Of a stretch of DNA of 64,000 nt, positions 1 through 11,499 are shown in pieces. Made by a program: the position numbers and the translations under genes. A model generated the notes under the pieces. It was not told where the DNA came from, did not search any database, and saw only the letters and a list, made by a program, of their open reading frames with translations. Positions within the stretch are counted from its first letter, which is position 1. Each line of letters opens with the position of its first letter. Location: the NCBI GenBank assembly GCA_039545355.1, contig BCJJ01000002.1:2243867-2307866 (forward strand), given 5' to 3'. Source of the stretch: Trichosporon coremiiforme. Taxonomy: Eukaryota > Basidiomycota > Tremellomycetes > Trichosporonales > Trichosporonaceae.

Positions 1-731
1 AGAAGTCGTCTAACCGTGCACGGACGTACGGCAGGCCGACGAGAACGAGCAGCATGCCCCACCGTTGACGATTCGAAAGTCGCGCGGGCTGTTGCGCATG
101 AATCGAGCCTAGGCGCGGAGTGTGCACGCGGGCGGGCGCAAGTTTGAGCTGGTAGAAGTGCTCGGAAAGTGAGGCGTCTGTACGTCAGTTAGCAAGATTC
201 AGCCGCTTACAACTCACCATGCTTCCACAGATGATGCTTTTCCAGCAGAAGCAGCACCAGAGCAAACGCCTCCTCGTGTCTGTTCACGATGCGGAGGAAG
301 TAGCGAGGGTAATGTTGCGCGAGATACTGGCTGCGTCAACTTCCAGTGCACCTACTGGCAGCTACTCACTGTCAAAACATATCGGAAAACGGGATGCAGT
401 ACAGTCCGCAGCTGCTCCTGCGGAATGAGCTCGACCAGATGCGGCCTATACGGCGACTCTGACGGCCCCGCCTCTGGGAACACAGGCGTTGCGTGCGACA
501 TGGGAGAATGGAGATGTTGTTGGAAGGTGCCCACTGGCATATCCCGGTAATACAGCGGGCACTGTGCCGAATCGGTCTCCAGCGAGGGTTCCCACGGTCA
601 CCGCCAGGGCTGGCGGGGCATTGCGCCTCCACTCTTTGCGCGAGATTTCTGAATTCACCGCGGATAAGAAAATCTCGTCAGTTCCATCTCCCGCTGCGAC
701 TGGCCACCTGCATCCTCGTCGAAAAGCAACC
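1..731. other. 5' end of window and URA3 upstream region, no gene called
   Basis: A 69-codon open frame at 219-428 (+) and the 81 codons that lie in frame upstream of the URA3 start carry no recognisable domain. The part from about 560 to 731 is probably the URA3 promoter and 5' leader. A gene edge from outside the window cannot be excluded for the first 200 bases. Confidence 0.5.
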
Positions 732-1556
732 ATGGTCTACCCCACCACTGTGAAGACGTATCTCGAGCGCGCGGCGTCGCACCCGAACGCGGCGGCGCGC
801 AAGCTGCTCGAGATCATGGACCGCAAGAAGACGAACCTCTGCGTCTCGGTTGACGTTACGACCAGCGCTGAGGTGCTCGAGGTCGTGCGCAATGTTGCCC
901 CCGCCGTGTGCATGGTCAAGACGCACATCGACATCATCTCCGACTTCACCCCTGCGCTGACCGAGGAGCTATCCAAGCTCGCGGACGAATTCGACTTCGT
1001 TATCTTCGAAGACCGCAAGTTCGCCGACATCGGCAACACCGTCGCCCTCCAGTACTCGTCCGGCGTTCACAAGATCGCTGACTGGTCCCACATCACCAAC
1101 GCCCACCCCCTCCCCGGACCTGGCATTATCTCCGGCCTCGGTACCGTTGGCAAGCCCAAGGGCCGCGCCCTCCTCCTTCTCGCGGAGATGAGCAGCAAGG
1201 GCAACCTTGCCACTGGCGAGTACACCAAGACCGCCGTCCAGATGGCCCGCGACGCCGGCCGTGACTGGGTCGTCGGCTTCATCGCCATGGGCCGCGTCGA
1301 CGCCGAGGGCGACCCCGAGGGCAAGGAGGACTTCCTCATCCTTACCCCTGGCGTCGGTCTCGTCGCCAAGGGCGACAAGCTCGGTCAGCAGTACCGCACC
1401 CCTCGTGAGGTCGTTTACGACTCCGGATGCGATGTCATTATTGTCGGCCGTGGTATCTACGGCGTCCAGGGCGGAAGCAAGGCTGTCCTCGCCGAGGCTG
1501 AGAAGTACCGCGAGGAGGGCTGGAAGGCGTACGAGGAGCGCCTTAACCGTGCTTAG
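732..1556 (+). CDS. URA3: Orotidine 5'-phosphate decarboxylase
   Basis: Last step of de novo UMP synthesis: decarboxylates OMP in the cytosol. The protein is 274 aa in a single exon, the usual length for fungal monofunctional enzymes. The catalytic D-x-K-x-x-D signature is in FEDRKFADIG (about residues 92-101) and the conserved VKTHID strand lies near residue 63. The frame is open for 81 codons upstream, but the start at 732 is chosen because homology to the family begins there and the context is a good Kozak-like AACCATGG. It is convergent with the gene ending at 1680, with only about 120 bp between the stops. The recognition is by family motif and is firm. Confidence 0.96.
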   Translation: MVYPTTVKTYLERAASHPNAAARKLLEIMDRKKTNLCVSVDVTTSAEVLEVVRNVAPAVCMVKTHIDIISDFTPALTEELSKLADEFDFVIFEDRKFADIGNTVALQYSSGVHKIADWSHITNAHPLPGPGIISGLGTVGKPKGRALLLLAEMSSKGNLATGEYTKTAVQMARDAGRDWVVGFIAMGRVDAEGDPEGKEDFLILTPGVGLVAKGDKLGQQYRTPREVVYDSGCDVIIVGRGIYGVQGGSKAVLAEAEKYREEGWKAYEERLNRA

Positions 1557-1679
1557 GTTGTAGAGCATTAGTGTATGAATACAAAATTATCGTAGATCGC
1601 TGCACAGAATTTAGGGAACGGGAATGTCACATTGTAATGGTACATGCATTTGGAGGATGTGATAGTGCTTCTAGTATGT

Positions 1680-3419
1680 TTAGTCCGAATCGACCTCGAT
1701 GACATCGTCGTCATCACTGTAAGCGGTGTCGTCGAACATGAAATCAGTCTCGTCCATCATTGTAGCGTCGATGACATCCTGTGCCGTCTGCTTGGGCGGT
1801 GACGGGGCGCGAGTAGGCTCAGGCGCAGGCGAGGCAGCAGCACGTTTCGGGGCCCGTCCAGACAAAGTCTGTCCGCTGCCCAGGTTCGCCCACGGGTCCG
1901 CCTTCTCCTTCGCTGGCTCGGCCGCCGCCGGACCTGGTGTCGACGATGACGGAGCGTTGCGACGCAGTGAGTTACCCTGTCCCTGGAACGACTGAGGTGG
2001 AGCAGGCGCCTCCTCCTTCTTCTTGACCTTGGACTTGTCGAACGGAACATACTTGTATCCGAAGAAGAACTTGCCTTCCGGGAGGATCAAAGCAGCAGGG
2101 ACCTTGCGGTCGTCGTTCAGCGAGTCGGGAGTGATGATACGAGGGCCACTTAGAGTCAGAGCTGGAGATGAGGACGGAACTCACGTGAAGCGGTTAACCT
2201 TGCTGTTTGGATCGACCTCCTCGATCTTCTTCGCGAGACCTTTGCCGCGGATACGCTTGCCGCTCAGGCTCTGTCCGACACCGGTGAAGCTCTCAAGGGG
2301 ACCGTCTCCAGATCCTTGGGTCCTGATAGACATGGACGAAACAGGGCGGGAGGGGTCCACCGAAGTTGTCTCTCCAACATCGATCTTCAGTTTGTCCGCC
2401 ATGGTAGGAATAGGTGCTGGAGCTTTGCGCTCCGGCTCAACGTAGCCCACAGGAGGAGCGAAGTCGACTTCGAGATCGGTGTCGATAATAGAGATACCTG
2501 TTCCTTCCGGGGTTGTTTCCATGATCAGGAATTCAAACACGAGCGAGTTGTAAGTGATTTCGATGATATCTCCCTTCGTGAGAGCCGAGTAGTAACGGAG
2601 CGCCGATTCAAGACTAGAGGTTAGCCAATGCCCTCGCCTTCGACACCTACACAGCCTTGGCATCGGCAACCTCGAGGAAGTCCACCGACTGCGCCTGAAT
2701 CTTGACCATCTTCCCTTTCGGAAGCACGGCGCCGGTCAAACGAACGGGGTCACCTTCGTTCAGGTTGAGCTTCTTCATCATCTGACAGATCAGCACATGT
2801 CATGGAGACGCTGGAGAGACACTCACCCAGGCGGGAAGGTGAACGATGCCTTCCTCGGCGATGAACTCGAGAACACCTGCATACGTCTGGTTCTCGGTGG
2901 GGTTTCGGGGGTTCCTAAGATGGAAAGTCCAAGGGCTATCGATGTCGAGCGAGGCTAGAGTGTCAGCCTTGCATCTCAAATGCAGGACGGCGCGGTCACT
3001 CACTGAGCTTGATTAGGGCCGAAGGGGGCATAATGACTTTGGCTGTCAGCGGGACTTTCAGAGGGACAGCTCTTTACGTACTCTTGCCACCGTACATGAG
3101 CTCTGGACGCTCATGACCGTGCTGCATAGTCGCCACCGAGTAAGCCTTGAAGTAGTCATCGTAGGAGCTGATATCAGCAAACGTATCCCTCTTGGCAAGC
3201 TACACACGATGCTGATGGTGTCGCTCCAAACCTGCCTCCACCAAGGAGCTGGGAGAAGAAGCTGGGGGCCTGCGGGAGAGGCGCAGTGAACTCCTCTGCG
3301 TCGTCAGCACTACCATTCAGGCTGAGTGACTCTGCGATCGTGTTGTAATGAACAGCGGCTCGAAGTCAAGCTGGGAGGGCCGAGAACTCACCTTCATCGT
3401 CGTCGTACCCGTGATTCAT
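1680..3419 (-). CDS. UFD1: Ubiquitin fusion degradation protein 1 (Cdc48 cofactor)
   Basis: Subunit of the Ufd1-Npl4 heterodimer that brings polyubiquitinated substrates to the Cdc48/p97 ATPase for ERAD and chromatin extraction. Hand-spliced as complement(join(1680..2148,2185..2613,2651..2781,2827..2954,3004..3036,3082..3167,3232..3295,3392..3419)): eight exons, 455 aa, sum divisible by three. The double-psi barrel N domain shows MPPSAL, GVLEFIAEEG and LPAWMMKKL, followed by the FAPPVGYVEP element, an SGKRIRGKG-type segment, and the FFFGYKYVPF element near the C terminus. The tail is Pro/Ala-rich and then strongly acidic. Introns are 36-96 nt. The junction of exons 2 and 3 was chosen by phase; other splice choices there stop quickly. 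Confidence 0.95.
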
Positions 3420-4376
3420 GGTTTCGATTACTCCGGAGTGGGGTGCTCGAAAGGTGAAAAGAAGTGTAATCGAAGGAAAAGCAGATGAGTAACGATCGCA
3501 AAGGCTGCTGAAAGTAAGCAGAAGGGCACCGATGGACGACTCGTGTCGTCACTTTCACGTGGCTGGATGACTCCGCCGAGAGGTGGTGCTCTCTCACGGG
3601 TGCGACGGAAGCAAATGAGTGCTTTGTTTTGAGTGGCGACAGCGCAGGCCATGGTGGCGAGAGGAATGTCTCACGCGTTGAAGAACACTAGCCAGAACTA
3701 GAGGCGGAGGCTGAGTTCATGGTGTGCATGGCTCGTATCAGGAACGAAGTAGTGAAAGCTGGGGATTTGCAACAGGCATGTCTGCTGATATAACTTGGAG
3801 GAGGAAGCGTCTTACCGATAACGGCGGAGTGCTCGAGGATCGTTGCGGAGCGATCATGATGAGACGTGATCGTCTGCAGGCCAAACAACTGCTGGAAAGC
3901 GTGAAGCAGTCACACTTTTCTCTATTCCTCACTACACATCGGAGCTCCGACATCATGCTGAGCAGCGCAGTCGCTGAACGGTCAGCTATGTGCTCGGGAG
4001 AACGTCGACCTGTCCAGTGGCCAGTGACCTCGCATCATCAGATGGTGTTTGCACCGTAGCATTAAGCACCTGTACCCAACGGTCCTCGGAACCCTGCACC
4101 GCCCAGCGGCTCCTGAGCAGACCGAGGAGGTTGTCTTCCTCAACTGCCTCATGCCGTTCTTCCCTCATCTCTCACCCCCTCCCTACCTTCTCTCTCTTCT
4201 TTGCGTCGAGTTCTCATTCTATTTCTTCTTTCCAAGTCTACTTTCGATACCTCACATCCAACCTAGCATAAGGAAGCGTTCCTTACTTCCTGCCTGCTCG
4301 ATTGCCTGCTACCATCACACTTCGACTCAACTTCTGCCCTGTCTTCCTCTTTGCCCTTTTCAACAACGTTGCAATC
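3420..4376. other. Divergent intergenic region UFD1 / RRM gene
   Basis: About 960 bp between divergent start codons. The end nearest the RRM gene (about 4170-4340) is rich in C and T, as is common for 5' leaders in these fungi. Small open frames here show no domain. Confidence 0.6.
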
Positions 4377-6028
4377 ATGCAGTCTCCTGGGTCCGACCTC
4401 CTCGAAGTCCGCATGATGGGTCTCAACAAGAGCAGTGAGTCGCCTCCTTCTAAGCAGGCTTGAGATTGTTGCTCACCTGCTCAAGTCTCCACTGAGGCTC
4501 TTGGAGAGTTCCTCAGCAAAGGCGGTGCGTTGTCGCTCCCAGAGCAGGCCTGACAGCAGAAGTACGCGTTAGAGGCATTCTTCTCCACCCTCAGACCAAG
4601 GGCCCGTTCCAGTGGGCACAGGTCTGGGTCGCGACGGAGAATGAAGTTATCCAGCTGCTCGAGCTCCGCGACGTTCTCGCTGTCAATGGCATGTGAGTTG
4701 TCTTCCTTCGCCGCCTTCGTGATATGACTCACGCAGCCAAGCACTATCAACCGTGCCATCACCCAGCAGTCGTTCACCACGCCTCCTCAGATGTCCTGGG
4801 ACATCCTCTCCCAGCTCAACCGCGCCACTCGTAGTCCTACGACTCCCAACACTTCCTTCGTGTCGACCCCGTATCCTCAGAGCCCCTTCGGACTCCAGGC
4901 ACTTCAAGGTAGCCCTTTCTTCCCTCACCAGGAGCAGTCGCCCAGTCTTCCTCGCAACCTCTACGTCCTCAACCTTCCTCTTGATCTCACCCAGTAGGTC
5001 TCTTGTTCGGCTCTTGCTCATGCCCCAGAATCGAATTCAAAAACCTGTTCATCAACTTCGGTGTGGTCGAGCACTCCGTTCTCCTGTCCCAGTTGGACGG
5101 GTTGGGCCGTCGCCGGTAGGTTAAGTAGCTAGAGCACTTCTAACGACAGTGGCTTCGTCCTCATGTCATCGCACCGTGAAGCTGTCGAAGCTATGCACCA
5201 GATGCACGGCAAGTGGATCGAGTGAGTCTTTTGTGACCATCGCGGATGTGTGCTCATGAGTAAGCGGCTCCAAGCTTGATGTCTCGTGGGCACTGGTCCA
5301 GCGCGAGGCAAAGAACATGCTCAACAATGAAGCCGAGCTGCGCCTGTCTCTGACGGGAGGTTCCCTGCCCAACCGTGTCGTGCACCCTCCCCCAGTGTCC
5401 ATCCGTCGCGAAACCGCCCCTGATTGCTCTGTCATCGTTGAGAACCTTGTGAGTGCAGCAAGTTAGTCTGCAGCTAATAACCCAGGACTCGTTCCTCTTC
5501 CCTGACACAGACACTGTCAGCTCCATCTTCAGGACCTTCGGACCCATTCAGCGTGTCGTGAAACTCACGGACTCGCCCTTGTCCGTCCTGATTCAGTTCG
5601 AGCACCCTGTCTCCGCGACTGCACTCGTCAATGCAAACGGCCTGCAGCTCGGAGACCGCGTTCTCAAGACCCGTCCCTTCGCTGCTCCGATGACTCCCGG
5701 AGCTTTCGATCCGTTCGCTGAAGCCAGCCGCCGCTGGCTCGACGAGGCTGCCCACAAGTCGGGGCCTGTCCTCCCGCAGACGCCCCAGTCTCTGCCTCCC
5801 CGCGGTACCCGTCTGAGCGCGGATTCTGTTCCTTTCGTTCCCAACTCGAAGGCCGACGACTCTCCTTTGGCGCACATGGGGAAGATGGTTGGGAAGATGA
5901 AGGTGGCCTTGGCCAACCACATTATCTCCCTCGATAGCGATTCGTCCGACTCCGGGAAGGAGTCCGAGCACTCGGATGCCGGCTGCGACCAGGTTGCCGC
6001 GCAAATGGCTGTCGATGAGAAGGCTTGA
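4377..6028 (+). CDS. RNA-binding protein with two to three RRM domains
   Basis: Predicted RNA-binding regulator. Hand-spliced as join(4377..4434,4486..4524,4575..4692,4742..4993,5029..5115,5150..5221,5265..5448,5486..6028): eight exons, 450 aa, in frame throughout. A divergent RRM-like segment occupies about residues 10-75. A clear RRM begins with the RNP2-like NLYVLNLPLDL and has the RNP1-like RGFVLMSS. A further RRM-like segment (CSVIVENLDSFLF, then FGPIQRVVKL) lies in the C-terminal half. The C terminus is Ser/Asp-rich. Exon 4 uses an AAG acceptor chosen by phase. The architecture recalls fungal multi-RRM proteins, but I do not recognise a specific orthologue. Confidence 0.85.
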
Positions 6029-6316
6029 GCATCATCGGTGCGCAGTAAGCTCATCCTCAAGGAACTCAGCGGCACTCGACCTCTCTCAACTCACAACAAA
6101 ATCGGCCGCGTCACCTGTACCGGCATTGAACCTCGTTCTGCCTCACCTTATAATGTCCACTTCACGCCTCTTAACGCCTGTTATGCCAATTATGTAAGCG
6201 ACGTTCGACCAGACATGTTGTAATTCCGCCTCGACCGCCAGTTCCGGATCGCCATTTGTACATAGCCTGCGGGGCACTATGCATCACATGAGTCTATCGT
6301 ACACGGTATCAACACT

Positions 6317-7322
6317 CTAACGGCCGAACTGAGGTCAATTGTTGTCTGGGGTCGTCAACTCACAATAAGCTCGGCGGCACGGCCGAGGATGCCTGACGGC
6401 TGCTCCGGCTCCTCCCACGCGTAATCCTCCTTTGCGACTTCGCTCGCTTTTGGTTTGGGCCGAATGATGCTGGCGCTCTTGAGCTCGACGGCGTTGCCCG
6501 CGGCCGTAGAGTTGACGGGAGCGGGGCCAACGCCGCTGACAAGAGTGAGGCCCTGCGTCGAGCCCGGGCCAGCAATCTTGAATCCCAGCATCCACCTGCC
6601 GTTCACGATCTCTCCGTGGCGGCGCAGCGCGTAGCTGGCAGCCAGGGGATCTCCGTAGGTGACGACCCACCAGTTGCTCCCGTCCGGACCAGGCACATAG
6701 CTGACGACGGGGCCGATGGACTCGAGGTAAGCGCGCAACGTAGAGAGGAACTCGACGGGCGGACCGAAGACGTGCAGTGTCGTCGTGTCCGCGTCCGGCT
6801 CGAGCGCGGGTGGAACGGGAATACTGGCGGGCGCCTGAGGAGCCGCACGCGCCGGGGGGTCGTCGTGCAGAGACGAGGTCGGGATGCCGTCCTCATCAGC
6901 CTGGGAGGCGCGGTACCGCGTCATGTTGCCGCGGGGGGAGGAGGTTGACTCGTTGATCGAGGAGGAGAAGCGCGCAGTCGGGGAGCGCTTCGGCGCCGGC
7001 GGCGAGGCGGCTCCGGGCGAGTTGCCCTGGGGTGTTAGCTTATGCCGTACTCAAAGACAGCTGATTGCGCTCAGCTGATCAGAAGCCTCCTAATATCCAA
7101 AGCTTACACGGCTTTGCACTGTGAAGGTAGGTCGAGAATGTGACTCACAAGAGCAACCTTGGCCGCCGGGCTGGCGGCGAAAGTGGGTAAGAACTTGGGA
7201 GCCTCCGAGTTCGGGTCCGGGTCGTCGCTGACGAAGCGCGCGCGGGAGGACGACGCACGCGCAGGCGATGAGAACGCCGACTGGCGCGCCGGCGTGCTCG
7301 GCTGCGTCCACCAGTCAGACAT
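6317..7322 (-). CDS. Nucleoporin NUP35/NUP53 family (MPPN-type RRM)
   Basis: Nuclear pore inner-ring protein with a non-canonical RRM used for dimerisation. Spliced as complement(join(6317..6328,6364..7026,7149..7322)), 282 aa. The Ser/Pro-rich N terminus starts MSDWWTQPSTP. The MPPN fold is seen in LHVFGPPVEFLSTL, followed by VSYVPGPDGSNWWVVTYGD and the block ending in WMLGFKIAG. The last intron is only 35 nt and the last exon encodes just FGR plus the stop, giving the ending ELIFGR; this matches the short amphipathic membrane-binding tail ending in FG-aromatic typical of the family. Without that intron the ORF stops at ELIVS. Confidence 0.88.
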
Positions 7323-7767
7323 GGTGATTGGGGTCGGTACGTCTGTTGTTGTTGATGTCGTTTTGTTCGAACCAACTTCAGCTAGCCTGGGCCACTGCAG
7401 TGACGATCGGTGATACTTGATTCCCGTCCCACACGTCATTGAGGGTATAATGTCACGTGACCATTATGGGCGCAATTGTGAACTAGCAAGGGGATCAGGG
7501 TGATTTCACTTTGGGTTTGGAACCGTGGCTCTCTGCGATCGAGCACATGAGGACGAATTTTGCCCACCGGTAATACAACGCGAGGTGGCCAGTTTTGTCA
7601 TAGCGCGCCGAAAGCTTGTGATGAAACGGCCGAGAGGAGCTGCAACAGTGCCTCGGCCATGTAGAACTCGTCGTTCTGCCCTAAGAAAACTGATGTACAT
7701 CCGAGATGCGCTCTCGTGTGCTCCATGGGATGCGTATCGAGCACGAAAGAGGAAGAGAGCATCGATG
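7323..7767. other. Region upstream of the nucleoporin gene up to the transposon
   Basis: 445 bp between the nucleoporin start codon and the Tc1/mariner insertion. It contains only short open frames without domains and ends at the TA target dinucleotide of the element. Confidence 0.5.
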
Positions 7768-7769
7768 TA

Positions 7770-7796
7770 AACTAGGGTCACAGGTTAAGTCGAACG
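7770..7796 (+). repeat. Left terminal inverted repeat of the Tc1/mariner element
   Basis: 27 bp, identical to the reverse complement of 9500-9526. The preceding TA (7768-7769) is one half of the target-site duplication. Confidence 0.95.
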
Positions 7797-7943
7797 AGTG
7801 GTGCCACAAACGAGGCCGTGAACTGTCGACCTCGCTGCAACCACGAATAACTCATGCATATGCATGTTTCTTGCTCTATAAACAGTTGTTCCACGTGCAT
7901 GGGAGTCTTGGTAACCTATATACGAAGCATGGTGCACCTGGGA

Positions 7944-9132
7944 TCAATACTTAATGTGTCCTCCATTAGCAGAGATGGTGTCCTTGATCCTGTTAGGCAT
8001 GGACATGATAAGTCGGTCGATCTCATTCTGATCATAGGTGTTCCAGAGCTCCGTAGCGGCAGCGAATAGCCCCTCCTGGGTGGTGGGACGAGGGTTGAGA
8101 CGGGCCAGGCGGCGCTTGAGGTTGCTCCAAAGGTTCTCAATGGGGTTGAGGCAAGGAGAGCAGGGAGGGTGAGGCAGGAAGCGCATGCCAAGTTGCTCTG
8201 CCTTGCCACGGGTGGCCTTGGCTGTGTGGACGACAGCGTTGTCCTCTACAACCCAGGGCAAGCCATAACCACGCCACTGAGTCTTGACACGCTTCCAGCA
8301 ATCAAACAACTCCTTCTCAGTCACCTGGGTGCGATAGATGGCCGCATTGACTCCCTTGCGCTTGGAGGTCGACTGGGAGGTGTCAAACCACACCAGCTTC
8401 GACTTGCCGCCATACCAGATAGCCCCCCAGCACATAATCGACCCACAGCTCGATCTGGAGGTGTACTGGATGTACCTGAGTGTCAGCACTCTTCCACAGC
8501 ATGTAGAACGTCAGGAAAGACACTCACCGCTCATTGGCACGGTCAGAACCGATGGGGCGCGTCACATATGCTCTGTGGAGCTGGTCAATGTAGAGAGGGA
8601 CCTCGTCACAGAAGATCACCTTCCTCCACTCTTGGAAGAGTCGCTGCTGCTCAAGAGCATAAGCGAGACGCTTCTCCTTGTGAAGGGGGCTTAGATACGG
8701 CCGCACAAGAGCCACAAAGCGGCCATAACCAAGCTGGCGACGTGCACGGCGCAGAGTCATGAGAGAGAGGACAATGTCTCTGTCTGCAAGAGTGTCCAAC
8801 ACCTCACGATTGCTGGCGAAGGGCTGAGCCTCAAAGACCTCGTAGATCGCTCTGAGGTTGTCGGGAGTGAGCTTGGTGTGGCTGCGGGGGATGCGGATCC
8901 CCTGGACAGGGTTCAGAACAGCCAGAGCAGGTGGAATGAGAGCCTGGAGGCGAGCTAACATCACACAGTAACCCACAGTGCTCTTGGCGACGTTGTACTC
9001 CCAGGCGACAGAGGAATAGCTGCGGTAGCGAGCCAAGGACGCAATCTTGGCGCGGCGGCGAGGTGTGAGGCAAGGGCGAGGCATAGCTGCAAGTTCTGAT
9101 GAGGTAGAGCTGTTGTGGAAGAGAAGTGGCAC
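7944..9132 (-). CDS. Tc1-type DD34E transposase
   Basis: Cut-and-paste transposase of the Tc1 branch. Spliced as complement(join(7944..8475,8528..9132)), 378 aa from the first Met; a Met at residue 17 (362 aa) is the likelier start because paired-like HTH homology (MPRPCLTPRRRAKIASLARYR) begins there. The catalytic triad is Asp in VIFCDEVPLYI, Asp in VVEDNAVVHTAK, and Glu in LNPIENLW, with exactly 34 residues between the second and third acids. The third block reads SPCLNPIE where SPDLNPIE is usual. The 52-nt intron has GTGAGT and a CTGAC branch site, and its removal joins NER to YIQY. No stop or frameshift is seen, so the protein could be active. Confidence 0.93.
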
Positions 9133-9499
9133 TCAAGGAGGCTTATATGCCACAAAGATGGACAGTCGGACGGACTCCGCTGCCGATATGCATGGTTTCG
9201 ACTCAATTCTTGGATTTTCCAAAAGCCCAGCTTCGGAGCTTGATACATGAAAGATTTGGGGCAAGCACAGGCCTCGGTGGCTGAGATCTAGGGCGATAAG
9301 GAGGGTGGTGACATGCAGCTTTATTGTGGTGGTGTGGTGGCCAGTATGCACGGTGCGCTCTGCAGCTCCATTTGTCCGAGCTGCCAAGCATTCCTTTCGG
9401 CTCTACGCGGAGTTTCTAGGCATAAAGAGTACCGTTGCATGAGTTATGGATCAGAACATGAGCCACGGCGAGGTTGACGATGACGGGACCGTGCGCATC

Positions 9500-9526
9500 C
9501 GTTCGACTTAACCTGTGACCCTAGTT
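9500..9526 (-). repeat. Right terminal inverted repeat of the Tc1/mariner element
   Basis: 27 bp, perfect inverted copy of 7770-7796. It is followed by TA (9527-9528), the second half of the target duplication. Confidence 0.95.
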
Positions 9527-9528
9527 TA

Positions 9529-10383
9529 TACCCGCGATAGTCACAGGGGTGGGGTCCACAATGACCGGTGCCAAGAGGCGTTCAGACTTGCTTGGCCAGG
9601 CATGTGGAGAAGCCGGGACTCCAGCGCGATACCCCTCGGACGCACAACAGGACTCCTGTCAGTCGTCTGTCAGTCGTCAGTCAGCTCCTCTGAACACAGA
9701 CATTGAGTGGCCAAGCAGCTGATAGAGGCATTTTCTGGCGTTGTCAGTAGCGCTAGAGTACAATGCCGCGCCTATTGACTGGATTGAGTGGTGGTGAAAA
9801 TTGCCTCGTGTGTCGATCCCTTCTCGCTGCATCTGGGGGGCTCTGAGGTGAACTGCAGGCCGCTGGCGACAGCGGCCTGTCCTCGCCGCGCAGCTCGATA
9901 GGATAATTTCGAAGAGCAAGTGACAAGAGTTCGAAAATGCCATGTCGGAGGGCCCCACACGCTGTCCGGTTTGGATAGCCGTGCCTAGCCAGTCGTTGAG
10001 TGAGAGTACGGCCAAGATGTCTGTTTCGCAATGCATTCCGCCGTAGATGCAAGCTCTCTCGGCCGGTAGGAGGTCGGCCTCCGCATGCGCGATCGGGGAT
10101 CCCCCTTCCCGACCCTCGGCACCGATCTGCAGCACGATCAGCTGTGCGGGGTAATGCTCATAGGCTGACATATTGAAGTATGGACATGTCATGTCAAGGG
10201 CCGCCGCCGGCAGGGACGAATGACCGATAGCCGGGGTGTGGGGCGGAGGACGCCGGTGACTGGGCGCACCCACCCACCCCGCTGTCCACCTTCTTGGGGC
10301 GGCATGTTGATGCATAGAAATATCGGTCACTTTGAGCCTTCTTCCCCATTCTCCAGCAGCAACAACAACACCAAAACAACACC
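9529..10383. other. Region upstream of the dienoyl-CoA reductase gene
   Basis: About 850 bp. A 217-codon open frame at 9677-10330 on the minus strand has no recognisable motif and covers the promoter side of the downstream gene, so it is not called. A CAACAACAAC leader directly precedes the ATG at 10384. Confidence 0.5.
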
Positions 10384-11499
10384 ATGAGCAAGAACACCTT
10401 CAAGGACGGCATCTTCGAGGGCAAGGTCCTCTTCATCACGGGAGGCCGTACCGGTATCGGATACGACATTGCGAAGAACATGATGCAGCTCGGCGCCAAC
10501 GCCGTCATTGTCGGTCGCGAGTGAGTCTCATTCCGCACTGTGTGTGATGCACACAGTGCATGCTTAGACTAATGAACCATCTACTGACGCTCGCCAGCGC
10601 CGAGGGTCTCGCCAAGTCCGCCTCCAACCTTGAGCGCGAGGCCGGCAACGGCAAGAAGTGTGTCGCCGCGGCCGCCGACGTGCGCGACAAGGGCGAGATC
10701 CGCGCCGCCGTCACCAAGGCGCTCGAGGCGTTCGGCAGGATCGACTTTGTTGTCTGCGGTGAGTATTCCCTTCACATGACTGCGGGTGCACAGTATCCCG
10801 ATTCCTGCTGGCAAAGTACTTTCTGGCGGGGGTCATCCACCACCCATCGCAGATCGCCGTTGATGTGTGACTCTGTAGTACACCGCGTGTGAGCGGAAAA
10901 TGCGGAAAGCTGCTCTTATGTCCTGCGGAACCGAGCTGACGTCGCCAGCGGCCGCGGGCAACTTCCTCGTGCCCATCGATGGCCTGTCGGAGAACGGCTT
11001 CAAGACCGTCATCGACATCGACCTGCTCGGCACCTACAACACGATCAAGGCTACTCTGCACCATCTTCGCAAGACCCAGGGCGCGTACATCCACATCTCG
11101 GCCACGCTCCACTACCGCGGCACGCCCTACCAGCCTCACGTCTCGGCGGCCAAGGCGGGCATCGACGCGCTCTCCAACGTCCTCGCTGTTGAGGAGGGCC
11201 CCCGTGGCATCCGTTCGAACGTCATCGCCCCCGGCCCCATCAGCGACACCGAGGGCATGAAGCGCCTCGGCACCAAGGGATACGACCCCAGGACCGTCAT
11301 TCCCCTCGGCCGCCAGGGCCACAAGGACGAGATCTCCGACGCCGCCGTCTTCCTCTTCTCCGACGCGGGCAAGTACATCACCGGCCAGACTCTCGTCGTC
11401 GACGGTGGCCACCGCCACCTCACCCACGCCTCGCTGCCTTACCCCGAGATGGTCCTCGAGCCCGAGAAGGTCAAGGCCATGTTCCAGGGCAAGCTCTAA
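10384..11499 (+). CDS. 2,4-dienoyl-CoA reductase, SPS19-like (short-chain dehydrogenase)
   Basis: NADPH-dependent reduction of 2,4-dienoyl-CoA during peroxisomal beta-oxidation of unsaturated fatty acids. Spliced as join(10384..10520,10598..10758,10949..11499), 282 aa. The Rossmann motif ITGGRTGIG is at about residues 19-27, followed by AAGNFL, the VDIDLLGTYN strand typical of dienoyl-CoA reductases, and SAAKAGIDAL and IAPGPISDTEGM. The C terminus is GKL, a weak variant of the SKL peroxisomal signal. The second intron is 190 nt, longer than most here. Assignment to this subfamily over other SDRs rests on the NFL and IDLLGTYN blocks. Confidence 0.9.

Larger units (their letters stand above)
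7770..9526 (-). mobile_element. Complete Tc1/mariner DNA transposon
   Basis: A 1757-bp element bounded by 27-bp terminal inverted repeats (7770-7796 and 9500-9526) that match at every base, beginning AACTAGGGTCACAGG. It is flanked on both sides by TA (7768-7769 and 9527-9528), the duplicated target of this superfamily. One transposase gene fills the centre, on the minus strand. The perfect repeats and uninterrupted transposase indicate a recent insertion. Internal direct repeats in the ends, as in IR-DR type Tc1 elements, are not obvious. Confidence 0.95.

Noticed and set aside
9677..10330. 217-codon open frame on the minus strand
   Set aside because: No motif, no intron pattern, and it occupies the promoter region of the dienoyl-CoA reductase gene.
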